Source: SHZI01 sp964417725 (GTDB lineage: Bacteria; Pseudomonadota; Gammaproteobacteria; Steroidobacterales; GCA-2729495). Taken from it: a DNA stretch of 64,000 nucleotides. The notes below the pieces were generated by a model. It saw nothing but the letters and a program-made list of their open reading frames with translations. It had not been told where the DNA came from and made no database searches. Made by a program: the position numbers and the translations under genes. The stretch lies in NCBI GenBank assembly GCA_964417725.1, contig CAYQIV010000006.1:1-64000 (forward strand). The letters are read 5' to 3'. Of the stretch, positions 24,541 to 33,511 are shown piece after piece. How positions within the stretch are numbered: the stretch's first letter is position 1; the number at the start of each line of letters is the position of its first letter.

Positions 24541-25692
24541 CTACTGGCGTGGCCTGAGGCCGACGCCTTCCCGGACCCGGTCGCCGGGCTGCAGGACCAC
24601 GACCTGGCCGGCGTCGAGCCCCCGGGTGATTTCGGCCTCGAGGCCGTTGCCGAGGCCGATTTCGACCGTGCGCAGGCGCGCCCGCCCGCCCTCGCTGACG
24701 AACACGGCCCAGCGGCCGTCGTCGTCGCGGAACAGCGCGGCGCGCGGGGCCTTGACGACATCATGTGCCGCGGCGAGCAGGATGCGCGGCTCGACGCGAT
24801 AGCCATGCCCGAGCTGCGCCCGCTCGTCGGCGGATCCGTCGAAGTCGATGAGCACGTTGACGCGCTGTTCCTCGATGCCGAGCGCCGACACCTTGGTGAA
24901 ACCCGAAGGCTCGATGCGCCGCACGCGGCCGCCGAGCGGCGTGCCGCCGCCCCAGGCATCGATGCGAACCGCCATCCCGGGCCGGATGCGCACGGCATCG
25001 GCCGACAGCAGGTCGACGACCACCTCGATGTCCTGCGGGTCGCCGACCTCGACCAGCGGTGTGCCCGAGGCGACGACCCCTTCGCTTTCGCGCAGCACGC
25101 CGAGCACGCTGCCGCTGATTGGTGAGCTGACGTCGATGCAGTCGCAGTCGGTGCGCTGCCGGCGCCGCACTTCGCTGGGGGCGAGCAGCCGGGCACGGGC
25201 CTCATCGAGGGCGGCGCCGGCCATGCGTGCGCGGCGCTCCGCGGCGTCGAGTTCGCTGGCCGACACGGTGCGGCTCTGGGCCAGTGCGCGGTAGCGCTCG
25301 ACCTCGGCGCGGGCGAAGTCGCGTTCGGCCTCGGCACGGCGCACCGCGGCCAGTGCCTCGGATTCGCTGCGCGCGTCGAGGAATGCCGGGTCGCCGGGCT
25401 CGATGCGTGCGATGACGGTGTCCCCCGCGACCACCGCATCGCCGGCCTTGAGCGTGATCCGCTGCATCACCCCGCTGACCGGTGCCGAGACGGTGTAGAC
25501 GTTGCGGACGCGGGTTCTGCCCTCGTCGCTGACGCTGACCTCCAGCGTGCCCCGCGTGATCTCGACCATGTCGACGGGCACCGGCTGCGGCCGGAAGGAC
25601 CACACCAGGGCCAGCACCGTGGCGACGGCAAAGGGCAGCCAGAAGAGGACCCGCCGGCGGCGGGCATCGGGTTGGCGTTCGGCGACTGTCAT
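24541..25692 (-). CDS. Periplasmic adaptor (HlyD/MacA type) of an ABC exporter
   Basis: 383 residues. One membrane anchor (residues 15-32), then a lipoyl/barrel-sandwich half (SAPVSGVMQRITLKAGDAVVAGD), a helical hairpin (about 105-165), the second lipoyl half (SSPISGSVLGVLRESEGVVASG), beta-barrel and membrane-proximal domains. It is the last gene of a three-gene operon with an FtsX-type permease and an ATPase, so it would link that exporter to the outer membrane. Residues around 175-180 include CDC, uncommon in adaptors. Confidence 0.9.
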   Translation of the reverse strand: MTVAERQPDARRRRVLFWLPFAVATVLALVWSFRPQPVPVDMVEITRGTLEVSVSDEGRTRVRNVYTVSAPVSGVMQRITLKAGDAVVAGDTVIARIEPGDPAFLDARSESEALAAVRRAEAERDFARAEVERYRALAQSRTVSASELDAAERRARMAGAALDEARARLLAPSEVRRRQRTDCDCIDVSSPISGSVLGVLRESEGVVASGTPLVEVGDPQDIEVVVDLLSADAVRIRPGMAVRIDAWGGGTPLGGRVRRIEPSGFTKVSALGIEEQRVNVLIDFDGSADERAQLGHGYRVEPRILLAAAHDVVKAPRAALFRDDDGRWAVFVSEGGRARLRTVEIGLGNGLEAEITRGLDAGQVVVLQPGDRVREGVGLRPRQ

Positions 25693-25702
25693 GGTGAGGG
25701 CC

Positions 25703-28066
25703 TCACTCCCGTGTCTTGAGGACGGCGATCAGGTCGAGCCGGTCGAGCCGGCGGCGGACGATGAACGCCGAGACGATGGTTGCGGTACCACCGATCAGCA
25801 CCGACCAGCCGAAGGTGTCGACCTCGAGCGCCAGAGGTATGCGGTACAGCTCGGTCTTGAAGGCGCCGAGCATCAGTGCCGACAGGCCATAGCCCATGGC
25901 ACAGCCTGCCGGCAGTGCGATGCAGGTCAGCAGGGCAACTTCGCCGAGCAGGATGTAGGAGATCTCGGCACGCGTGAAGCCGAGGACGCGCAGGGTCGCC
26001 AACTCTCGACCCCGCTCGGACAGGGCGATGCGCGCGGCGTTGTAGGTCACGCCGAAGGCCAGAGTGCAGCTGAAGACCACGAAGAACGAAATGAAGATCA
26101 GCAGGGTCTCGGCCAGCGTTTCATGGAAGGTGGTCACGGCCGCCGACTTGAGCGTCATCGAACTGACCCGTGGGATTTCCTTTAGCCGGCGGAAGAAGTC
26201 GCCGAGCCGGCTGGAGTCGATGCGCAGATGCACGGCGCTGACCGCATCCTGTTCGAGCATCAGACGGTTGAGGGCGTGGATGTCGATATAGGCCGGGCTG
26301 CCGATGTAGGTCTCGAAGGTGGCTGCAACCGGCAGTTCGAACACCGGCCGCCGCCCCTCGAGGACCTCGACCGTGATGTGGTCGCCCGGGCGGACGTCGA
26401 GCAACTCGGCGAGCATGGTCGAGATCACCAGACCTTCCGGTGGCAGGGTCAGCGCGCGCCCCGAGGCATCCCAGACCTGGTGCAGCGCCTGTACCGGCGG
26501 CACGCCCTGCAGCGACTCGCGCTCCTCGCGCGGGCCGTGGCGCAGTTTCGCCGGGACGACGCGCATCGGCTCGGTGGTCAGCACGCCAGGCAGGCGTGCC
26601 ACGTCGCGTTCGATGACACCGGAGCGCGGTGTGCTGAAACCGACCGTCACGTCCTGGTTCTGTGCCTGCAGGAAATAGACATCGACGAGATGGTCGATGG
26701 CATCCAGCCACTGGAATGAAGTCACCAGTACGGCAACCGCCATGCCGATGCCGAGCGAGGTGGTCATGGCACGCAGCGGCCAGCGGCCGATCTGGCGCAG
26801 CACGATGCGCGTCGGCTGGTCGAGGGCGCGCAGCAGGGGGACGCGCGCCAGTCGCGTGCGCCGAAACATCGGCGGTGCCGGTGGGCGCATCGCATCGGCC
26901 GGCGGCATGCGTGCGATACGACGTACGGCGCCGAGCGTGCCGAGCATTGCTGCGCCGACGCTGATCAGTGCGGCGACGAGGAAGGGGCGCGGACCCGGGT
27001 CGAAGACCAGGAACGGAAAGCGGTAAAACTCGGCATAGATGCGCGTGTTGACCAGCCCCAGCCAGTAGCCGCCGATCCAGCCCAGCAGGATGCCGACCGC
27101 GGCGATGCCGAGGACGAACTTCGTGTAGTGCCAGGCGAGTTCGCCGTTGCCGTAGCCGAAGGCCTTGAGCAGCCCGATCTCGCTGCGCTCGACGGCAATG
27201 AGCCGTGCCAGCACCATGTTGGTGAGGAAGGCGGCGACGGCGAGGAACACCGTCGGCAGGATCGCCGCGAGGCTCTTGAGCTGGCGGATCTCGTTGACGA
27301 GGAACCAGTTCGAGATCTGGTCGGCCTGGGTGTAGGCGCCGATGCCGCCGTAGCGTGCCAGCAGGAGGTCGAGCGGGTCGATCACGCGTTGCGGGTCGGT
27401 GCCGCGCAGTACCGTCAGGCTGAGGTCGTTGAAGGCGCCCTGCAGGTTGAAGGCCGCCTGCATGGCCTCCTCGCCCAGCCACAACACGCCGAAACGCCGG
27501 TCATCGGGCATCAGCGCGCCCGGACCGATGGTGTAGACATACTCGGGTGACAGCGCCAGGCCGACCACCGTCAGGCGTCGCCAGTGGCCGTTGAGGATGG
27601 CGCGCAGGGTGTCACCGGGGCTGAGACCATGCGCTTCGGCGAAGGGTTCGGAGAGCACCGCCTCGTCGACTGCACCCGGTGCCGGGAAGCGCCCGGTGCG
27701 CAGTGCCAGGCGGTTGAGTTCGGGCGGATGCCGTTCGGGGATCGAGACCAGCTGGCCGATCACGGGTTCGGCGAAGCCTTCGATGTCGAGCACCGCCATG
27801 CGCACGACCCGCGTGCTCACCGACTGGACCCCGGGCAACTGGCGCACGCGTTCGGTGAGGTGTTGCGGTGCACGCTCGACCCGGGCGAAGACGTGGGCGA
27901 AGGCATAGCGATCGTAATAGGCGGCGGCGGTTTCCGTCAGCGCCTCGATGGAAGTCAGCGACATGCCGAGCACGGCGATGCCGGAGGCGATCACCAGGGC
28001 GATCGCCAGCACCTGTCCGCGCAGCCGCCACAGGTCGCGGAGCAGCTTGCGGTTGAGCGGGCTCAC
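25703..28066 (-). CDS. ABC transporter permease with two FtsX domains
   Basis: 787 residues. N-terminal helix, then a MacB-like periplasmic core domain (about 45-235), then two sets of membrane helices of FtsX type (about 260-400 and 665-787) around a second periplasmic domain. ILPTVFLAVAAFLTNMVLARLIAVERSEIGLL is the first FtsX signature (read in pieces) and ERGRELATLRVLGFTRAEI the second. The GTG start overlaps the ATPase stop by 4 bases. Such systems move lipids, peptides or drugs out of the inner-membrane leaflet; the cargo is unknown. Confidence 0.9.
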   Translation of the reverse strand: MSPLNRKLLRDLWRLRGQVLAIALVIASGIAVLGMSLTSIEALTETAAAYYDRYAFAHVFARVERAPQHLTERVRQLPGVQSVSTRVVRMAVLDIEGFAEPVIGQLVSIPERHPPELNRLALRTGRFPAPGAVDEAVLSEPFAEAHGLSPGDTLRAILNGHWRRLTVVGLALSPEYVYTIGPGALMPDDRRFGVLWLGEEAMQAAFNLQGAFNDLSLTVLRGTDPQRVIDPLDLLLARYGGIGAYTQADQISNWFLVNEIRQLKSLAAILPTVFLAVAAFLTNMVLARLIAVERSEIGLLKAFGYGNGELAWHYTKFVLGIAAVGILLGWIGGYWLGLVNTRIYAEFYRFPFLVFDPGPRPFLVAALISVGAAMLGTLGAVRRIARMPPADAMRPPAPPMFRRTRLARVPLLRALDQPTRIVLRQIGRWPLRAMTTSLGIGMAVAVLVTSFQWLDAIDHLVDVYFLQAQNQDVTVGFSTPRSGVIERDVARLPGVLTTEPMRVVPAKLRHGPREERESLQGVPPVQALHQVWDASGRALTLPPEGLVISTMLAELLDVRPGDHITVEVLEGRRPVFELPVAATFETYIGSPAYIDIHALNRLMLEQDAVSAVHLRIDSSRLGDFFRRLKEIPRVSSMTLKSAAVTTFHETLAETLLIFISFFVVFSCTLAFGVTYNAARIALSERGRELATLRVLGFTRAEISYILLGEVALLTCIALPAGCAMGYGLSALMLGAFKTELYRIPLALEVDTFGWSVLIGGTATIVSAFIVRRRLDRLDLIAVLKTRE

Positions 28067-28773
28067 CAGGACAGATCCCGGGCCGGGCGGCGCTGCGCAT
28101 TGCGTCGCTCGTCGATGATGCGCCCGTCACCCATCACCAGCACGCGATCCGTCATGTCGGCGATCACCGCGTTGTGGGTGATGAGGATGGTCGTCGTGCC
28201 CAGTTCGTCGTGAATGCGCTCGATGGCCTCCAGCACCAGCACGCCGGTCTGGCTGTCCAGCGCGCCGGTCGGTTCGTCGCACAGCAGGACATCCGGCCGC
28301 TTGGCGATGGCCCGGGCGATGGCCACGCGTTGCTGCTCGCCGCCGGAAAGCTGTGCCGGGAAGTGGTCGAGGCGCTCGCCGAGGCCGACGAGCCGCAGGG
28401 CCTGTTCGGGTGCCATGGGCGCGCGTGCCACCTCGGTGACGAGCGCGACGTTCTCGAGCGCCGTGAGGCTCGGGATCAGGTTGTAGAACTGGAAGACGAA
28501 ACCGACGTGGTCGCGCCGGTAGCGGGTCAGGGCGCGGTCATCGAGTGCGGTCAGTTCCGTGTCGCAAAAGTGCGCGCTGCCGCTGGTCGCGGTGTCGAGA
28601 CCACCGAGAATGTTGAGCAGGGTTGACTTGCCGCTGCCCGAGGGGCCGAGCAGCACGACCAGTTCGCCGCGATCGAGCGCGAGGTCGACGCCGCGCAGGG
28701 CGTGGACTTCCACCTCGCCGCTGCGATAGACCTTGCACAGGGCTTGTGTCGCAAGCGTCGTGGCGCGGTCCAT
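28063..28773 (-). CDS. ABC transporter ATP-binding protein, MacB/LolD type
   Basis: 236 residues. Walker A GPSGSGKST, Q-loop FVFQFYNLIPSLTALENV, signature LSGGEQQRVAIARAIA, Walker B VLLCDEPTGALD, and the H-loop ILITHN. The sequence after the Q-loop is the LolD/MacB/FtsE variety that pairs with FtsX-type permeases, in accord with the overlapping gene downstream. First gene of the exporter operon; its start is 6 bases after the MFS gene stop on the same strand. Confidence 0.94.
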   Translation of the reverse strand: MDRATTLATQALCKVYRSGEVEVHALRGVDLALDRGELVVLLGPSGSGKSTLLNILGGLDTATSGSAHFCDTELTALDDRALTRYRRDHVGFVFQFYNLIPSLTALENVALVTEVARAPMAPEQALRLVGLGERLDHFPAQLSGGEQQRVAIARAIAKRPDVLLCDEPTGALDSQTGVLVLEAIERIHDELGTTTILITHNAVIADMTDRVLVMGDGRIIDERRNAQRRPARDLSW

Positions 28774-28779
28774 GGCGGG

Positions 28780-30108
28780 TCAGTCGGGGAGGCGGTGATC
28801 GCGTGTCTCGACCACCCACGGGATCAGCAGCAGCCCGGCGAGGGGGACCAGCGCGACCATCAGCAGCGCGTTGATGATGACGCCCGCGTCACCGGCACCG
28901 GCGGCGGCGACCGTGCCGACGACGTAGGGGCCGGTGGCCGCCACCACCCGGCCGATGTTGTAGCAGAAGCCGGCACCGGTGCCGCGCAGGCGCGTCGGGA
29001 ACAGCTCGGGCAGATAGAAGGTGAAGCTGCCGAAGATGCCGAAGACGCTGAGGCCGATGAAGAAATACAGGTAGAGGCGTGTCATCTCCGGCAGGTCGAG
29101 GCCGAAGGTCGCGCCGATGGACAGCGCCGAGGCGGTGAAATAGATGGTGAACATCGGCCGGCGGCCGAGGCGCTTGGCGATGGGAATGGTCAGCAGCGTG
29201 CCGAGCAGTCCGCCGAGGTTGAAGGCCGTCGTCGCCACCGTCTTCCAGTGTTCGACGAGCACGCTGGTGGCGGCCTTGTCGAGCCCCTGGCCGGCTGCGG
29301 CCGCCTGGCCGAGCGTGGCGCTGACCACCGGGATGAAGGCATTGCAGCTCCACCAGGTCAGCAGCGCGATGAACGTCATGGCCAGCGCGCTGCGCGTGCG
29401 CGGCCAGATCGCCGGCGTGAAGATCTCGCGGATGCGCGCGTGGCTGGCCTTGCCGGCCGCGGTCTTCGTCACCCAGCGCTCCGGCTCGTGGACGAACAGC
29501 CGGACGATGAGGGCCACGCCGGCCGGCAGCAGGCCACACAGCAGGACGAACCGCCAGCTGGTTTCCGGGTCGGCGGTCATCCACTGGCCGGCGATCAGCG
29601 AGTTGAGCCCGGTGGCGAGGAACAGCCCGAAGGGCGCGGCGGTATAGAGCAGTGCACCGGCCTCGACGCGGTTGTCCTCGTCGACGACCTCGGCGACCAT
29701 CGCCGCACCCGCCGCCCATTCACCGCCGATGCCGAGGCTGGCGAGGATGCGGCAGGCGATCAGTTGCCAGATGTCGGTGACGAAGGCGCAGGCGGCCGTG
29801 CCCACCGCATACAGCACCATCGTCAGCATCAGCGTCCGGCGCCGGCCGAAGCGGTCGCTGATCGGGCCGAAAATGACACCGCCGGCGGCCCAGCCGAGCA
29901 GGAACAGTGAGGTCAGGAGTCCGGTCCAGAAGACCGTTGCGCTGCGCGCCTCGGGCGTGCCGAGCGGGATGGCGAGCAGCGTGGGAATGGCGTTGGGCGC
30001 CACGTAGTTGAACAGCAGCCCGTCGAAGACATCGAAACCCCAGCCGAGCCAGGCGGCGGCGAGCACGGTCCACTGGTAGCGGGTGAGCTTGAGGGGCACG
30101 GGGGGCAT
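28780..30108 (-). CDS. MFS transporter (metabolite:H+ symporter type)
   Basis: 442 residues with 12 hydrophobic segments. The N-terminus LTRYQWTVLAAAWLGWGFDVFDG, with Asp in the first helix, is typical of the sialate/aromatic-acid H+ symporter branch. GPISDRFGRRRTLM is the loop 2-3 motif, and SLGIGGEWAAGAAMVAEV is the helix-5 signature of this branch. The start at 30108 is preferred because it begins at the conserved part; an ATG at 30192 is possible. The gene lies just upstream of the ABC exporter genes with only 6 bases between, so they may share a transcript. Confidence 0.88.
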   Translation of the reverse strand: MPPVPLKLTRYQWTVLAAAWLGWGFDVFDGLLFNYVAPNAIPTLLAIPLGTPEARSATVFWTGLLTSLFLLGWAAGGVIFGPISDRFGRRRTLMLTMVLYAVGTAACAFVTDIWQLIACRILASLGIGGEWAAGAAMVAEVVDEDNRVEAGALLYTAAPFGLFLATGLNSLIAGQWMTADPETSWRFVLLCGLLPAGVALIVRLFVHEPERWVTKTAAGKASHARIREIFTPAIWPRTRSALAMTFIALLTWWSCNAFIPVVSATLGQAAAAGQGLDKAATSVLVEHWKTVATTAFNLGGLLGTLLTIPIAKRLGRRPMFTIYFTASALSIGATFGLDLPEMTRLYLYFFIGLSVFGIFGSFTFYLPELFPTRLRGTGAGFCYNIGRVVAATGPYVVGTVAAAGAGDAGVIINALLMVALVPLAGLLLIPWVVETRDHRLPD

Positions 30109-30249
30109 CCGCGGGGCGACCGCCGCATGGTAGCCAAAGCCGGCAGCGGCGACCAATCCGGGATGATGCGGACCGCTGCGGTTGTGGCTCATGGCTCGCT
30201 TGCCCTATGCTCGCGCCGCCCCGGCTTTGCCCGGGCCCGATCGGACCTT

Positions 30250-30993
30250 ATGTCGCCCGAAGTGTTTCTGCTGTTCCTGACCGTTGGCGTCTTCTGTGTC
30301 GCGGTGCTGTATTCCTCGGTCGGTCACGCCGGGGCTTCGGGTTATATCGCCGTGATGTCGCTGCTCGGCCTGGCGCCCGCCGTCATCCGGCCCGGCGCGC
30401 TGGCCCTCAACGTGCTCGTCGCGACCATCGCCACGTGGCAGTTCGCCCGTGCCGGGCATTTTTCCTGGCGGCTGTACTGGCCCTTTGCCCTGCCGGCGGT
30501 GCCACTGGCGTTCGTCGGCGGTGCGCTGAGCCTGCCGGCGCGGGTCTTCCAGATCGTCGTCGGCTTCGTCCTGCTCTACTCGGCACTGCGTTTCATCGTG
30601 CCGGTGGCCCCCGACGAGACGCCGGCCGCGCGCCCACCGTCGCTGCCGGTGGCGCTTCTCTGCGGCGGGGTCATCGGCCTGATGTCGGGGCTGACGGGCA
30701 CCGGCGGCGGGATCTTCCTCACGCCGCTGCTGCTGATGGCCGGCTGGGCGCAGCCCAAGATGGCGGCCGGCGTGTCGGCGCCGTTCATCCTCGCCAACTC
30801 GGTGGCGGGGCTGCTGGGCAACTATGCGGCCACGCAGACCCTGCCATCGTTCATCGCCCCCGTGCTGCTGGCCGCGGCGGCGGGCGGCCTGATCGGCGCC
30901 TGGTCCGGCAGCCGGCGCTTCAGCGCGGCGCTGATCCGGCGCCTGCTGGCCGCTGTGCTCGGGGTTGCCGGCCTCAAGCTGTTCTTCGCTTGA
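30250..30993 (+). CDS. TauE/SafE-family permease
   Basis: 247 residues, about eight membrane segments in two repeats: SSVGHAGASGYIAVMSLLGL in the first and GVIGLMSGLTGTGGGIFLTPLLL in the second, both family signatures. Members export sulfite, sulfoacetate or similar anions. The stop codon overlaps the -35 box of the metal-sensor promoter. It lies directly before the sensor/CDF pair but outside their apparent promoter. Confidence 0.9.
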   Translation: MSPEVFLLFLTVGVFCVAVLYSSVGHAGASGYIAVMSLLGLAPAVIRPGALALNVLVATIATWQFARAGHFSWRLYWPFALPAVPLAFVGGALSLPARVFQIVVGFVLLYSALRFIVPVAPDETPAARPPSLPVALLCGGVIGLMSGLTGTGGGIFLTPLLLMAGWAQPKMAAGVSAPFILANSVAGLLGNYAATQTLPSFIAPVLLAAAAGGLIGAWSGSRRFSAALIRRLLAAVLGVAGLKLFFA

Positions 30994-31018
30994 CCTATCC
31001 CCCTGGAGGGGATAATAC
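30990..31018 (+). promoter_or_regulatory. Metal-sensor operator within a promoter
   Basis: TATCCCC-CTGGA-GGGGATA at 30996-31014 is a perfect 7-base inverted repeat with the C-tract/G-tract form of CsoR/RcnR-family operators. TTGACC (30990-30995) immediately precedes it. A -10-like sequence (GATAAT at 31011-31016 or TAATAC at 31013-31018) overlaps its end, so a bound repressor would cover the spacer. The sensor gene starts at 31050. Confidence 0.75.
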
Positions 31019-31049
31019 TGGGCGCCATCGAAGCCCCGGAGGTCGCGTC

Positions 31050-31370
31050 ATGACACAGGCAAAAGCGCTCGCGGTAGCGGAGCGGGGCACGGCACGCGCT
31101 GCCGATGCCCACCATTCGCACCGTGAGGTCATCAACCGGCTGCGCCGGGCCGACGGCCACCTGCAGACCATCGTCCGCATGGTCGAGGAGGGCCGCGACT
31201 GCGTCGAGGTCGCCCAGCAGATGCACGCCGTGATCCGCGCCCTCGAGGCGGCCAAGTCGACGCTGATCCACGACCACATCGAGCACTGCCTCGAGGATGC
31301 CGTCGGTCCGGCGAGTCGTGAGCAGCGCGCGACCATCGAGGCCTTCAAGGCCATCAGCAAGTACCTCTGA
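31050..31370 (+). CDS. CsoR/RcnR-family metal-sensing repressor, InrS/CsoR-like ligands
   Basis: 106 residues, the all-helical DUF156 fold. The likely metal ligands are C51, H76 and C80, with spacing +25 and +29. This is the Cys-His-Cys set of Cu(I) sensor CsoR (36/61/65) and of Ni sensor InrS (53/78/82), and differs from the Cys-His-His set of RcnR. Histidines at 21, 22 and 24 could supply a fourth ligand as in InrS. GGAGG lies 8 bases before the ATG. A matching operator is directly upstream and a CDF exporter 29 bases downstream, so it should release DNA on excess metal and induce the exporter. Ni or Co fits the exporter better than Cu. Confidence 0.9.
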   Translation: MTQAKALAVAERGTARAADAHHSHREVINRLRRADGHLQTIVRMVEEGRDCVEVAQQMHAVIRALEAAKSTLIHDHIEHCLEDAVGPASREQRATIEAFKAISKYL

Positions 31371-31399
31371 CACCCACCTGCACCACACGGTATCGATCC

Positions 31400-32488
31400 A
31401 TGCTGCGCTCCATCCTTGACTGGCTCGGCTTCGGCGAAAAAGGCCATGAGGTCGGCCACCATGGCCATTCACACGGCGCCCATGGCCACGCCCACGACGA
31501 AGGGGGGCATGGCCATACCCACGGCGTCATCGACCCGACCATCGCCACCACCGCGCGCGGCATCTGGGCGATCAAGTGGTCTTTCGCCATCCTCGCCGTC
31601 ACCGCGGTTTTGCAGATCGTCGTTGTCCTGCTGAGCGGCAGCGTGGCCCTGCTCGCCGACACCATCCACAATGTCGGCGATGCGGCCACCGCCATCCCGC
31701 TCTGGATCGCCTTCGCCTTCGCCCGGCGCAAGCCTTCGGCGCGTTTCACCTATGGCCTCGGCCGCGTCGAGGACCTTGCCGGCATGGTCGTCGTCGGCCT
31801 GATTTTGTTCAGCGCGCTGGTCGCCGGCTACCAGTCGATCGACCGGCTGATCAACCCGCAGGAGATCCACATGCTCGGCATCGTGGCAGCGGCCGGGGTG
31901 CTCGGTTTCATCGGCAACGAGGTCGTCGCCGTGTTCCGCATCCGCGTCGGCCGCGAGATCCAGAGCGCGGCGCTCATCGCCGACGGTTACCATGCCCGCG
32001 TCGACGGGCTGACCAGCCTTGCCGTGGTGCTCGGCGCCACGGGTGTCTGGCTGGGCTTCCCGCTGGCCGACCCGATCGTCGGGCTCGTCATCACAGTGAT
32101 GATCTTCGGCATCGTCTGGCAATCGGCGCGTGCCGTGTTCACCCGCGCGCTGGATGGTGTCGAGCCGGCCATCAGCGAGGAATTGCGGCAGGCCGCCGGG
32201 TCCGTGCCGGGGGTCCGCGGTGTCGGCCGGCTGCGTACCCGCTGGATCGGTCACCGGCTGTATGCCGAGGCCGAACTGATCGTCGATGACTCACTGATGG
32301 TGCGCGAGACGCGCGTGCTCGCCGAGCGCATGCAGCGTGCCGCACGCACCCGCCTTGCGGCACTGCACTCCCTGACACTGAGCTTCAGCGACGGTAGCCC
32401 TGAGCCGGCATGGATGCCGCTGCCGCCGGCCGCCGGCCAACATGCCCACCATGACCACGCCCATGGTGAGCATGGCCACGTGCACTAG
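31400..32488 (+). CDS. His-rich cation diffusion facilitator (CDF) exporter
   Basis: 362 residues. Six membrane helices with the transport site as two H-x3-D pairs: H90-N-V-G-D94 in helix 2 and H198-A-R-V-D202 in helix 5. Both termini are His-rich: residues 16-41 hold eleven His, and the C-terminus ends HAHHDHAHGEHGHVH. A cytoplasmic ferredoxin-like domain follows helix 6. It should expel a divalent metal (Zn, Ni, Co or Cd) using the proton gradient. Co-transcribed with the CsoR-family sensor. Its stop overlaps the convergent gene by 4 bases. Confidence 0.93.
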   Translation: MLRSILDWLGFGEKGHEVGHHGHSHGAHGHAHDEGGHGHTHGVIDPTIATTARGIWAIKWSFAILAVTAVLQIVVVLLSGSVALLADTIHNVGDAATAIPLWIAFAFARRKPSARFTYGLGRVEDLAGMVVVGLILFSALVAGYQSIDRLINPQEIHMLGIVAAAGVLGFIGNEVVAVFRIRVGREIQSAALIADGYHARVDGLTSLAVVLGATGVWLGFPLADPIVGLVITVMIFGIVWQSARAVFTRALDGVEPAISEELRQAAGSVPGVRGVGRLRTRWIGHRLYAEAELIVDDSLMVRETRVLAERMQRAARTRLAALHSLTLSFSDGSPEPAWMPLPPAAGQHAHHDHAHGEHGHVH

Positions 32489-33444
32489 GTATCGCCGGCG
32501 CCACCGTGTTCCGCCTGGCCGTCTGTGCGGGCGCCGCGCAGGAAGTGGACGATGCCGGCCGCGCGCAGCATGTCGATGGGCGGATACCACATCGTCTGGC
32601 CGGTCTGGATCCAGCGCTGCAGGAACCAGTCGGGCACACCGCGCTGGCGGAAGTGGCGCAGTTCGCCTGCATAGGCGGGGTTGATGCCGCCGCTGCGCGC
32701 CGTGCCCCAGTGGCGTGGCAGGTGCACGCCGATGCGGGCACCGCGCTGCAGGTAACGGAAGCGGCCCCCGATGTATGCCGAGACACAGGCGCTGGCGCAG
32801 CCATCGTCGGATATCGTGTCGAGCCCATGCGCCAGGATGATCGCGCGCAGCCGTTGCCCTTCGCCCAGCGCACCACCACCGCTGTTGAGGCGGATGCGGC
32901 GCACCCCCGGCGCCGCCGCCAGCCGTGTCTCCACCGCCGCCGCGACGCCGTAGCCGAGGCCGCCACGCACCTCGATCTCGCGGCCGCCCGGCTGCAGCGT
33001 GACCGTCCAGGCATAGGGGCCGATGGCCAGTGCCAGCCGTGCGCCGATGGCCTGCTCGGCGGCCCAGCCCAGCGCGCGCATCGTCACGGCCAGCGTGCAC
33101 AGCAGGGCCAGCACCTGCACCGTGCGGCCGGCGAGGCGCGTGCCCGGCCGGGGCGCGCGGCGATCGGCGCTGCGCCACAGGCCGGTGAGCTGCCAGACGG
33201 GCACCAGCACAACCGGCACGCCCGTGAGTGCCGCCCAGACGAAGAATCCGCCGGTGGTCGCCGCGGGCCAGCCGGTGGCTTGCGCGATCCCGCGCATCAG
33301 CGCCCACAGGCACAGCGTCAAAGTGACGCAGTTGACCCACCAGCTGACGGCAAGGCCGAGGTCGCCGCGCCAATGGCTGGCCAGGTAACGGGTGAACGTG
33401 CTGATCAAGGAGGCGATGGACCGATGGACTGTGGGGCGCCGCAC
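32485..33444 (-). CDS. Membrane protein with ClpP-fold periplasmic domain (COG3904-like)
   Basis: 319 residues from the GTG at 33444. Two to four membrane segments fill the first ~140 residues (GLAVSWWVNCVTLTLCLWALM; FFVWAALTGVPVVLVPVWQ). A domain of ClpP/crotonase fold follows: RIRLNSGGGALGEGQRL, GCASACVSAYIGGRFRYL and ARIGVHLPRHWG. In COG3904-like proteins the serine in the CASAC stretch corresponds to the protease nucleophile. The start is uncertain, since no good Shine-Dalgarno is present, and the frame is open to 33798. Divergent from the RND operon with 67 bases between. Confidence 0.7.
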   Translation of the reverse strand: MRRPTVHRSIASLISTFTRYLASHWRGDLGLAVSWWVNCVTLTLCLWALMRGIAQATGWPAATTGGFFVWAALTGVPVVLVPVWQLTGLWRSADRRAPRPGTRLAGRTVQVLALLCTLAVTMRALGWAAEQAIGARLALAIGPYAWTVTLQPGGREIEVRGGLGYGVAAAVETRLAAAPGVRRIRLNSGGGALGEGQRLRAIILAHGLDTISDDGCASACVSAYIGGRFRYLQRGARIGVHLPRHWGTARSGGINPAYAGELRHFRQRGVPDWFLQRWIQTGQTMWYPPIDMLRAAGIVHFLRGARTDGQAEHGGAGDT

Positions 33445-33511
33445 CGCGATAGTATCATCGCGTCGCAAGCACTCCCCGGGACGGGTTCTCGCCAACGGTA
33501 ATCCCCAGACG

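Noticed and set aside
31448..31525. Short tandem repeat in the CDF gene start
   Set aside because: The repetitive look comes from His/Gly codons of the metal-binding tail, not a true nucleotide repeat.
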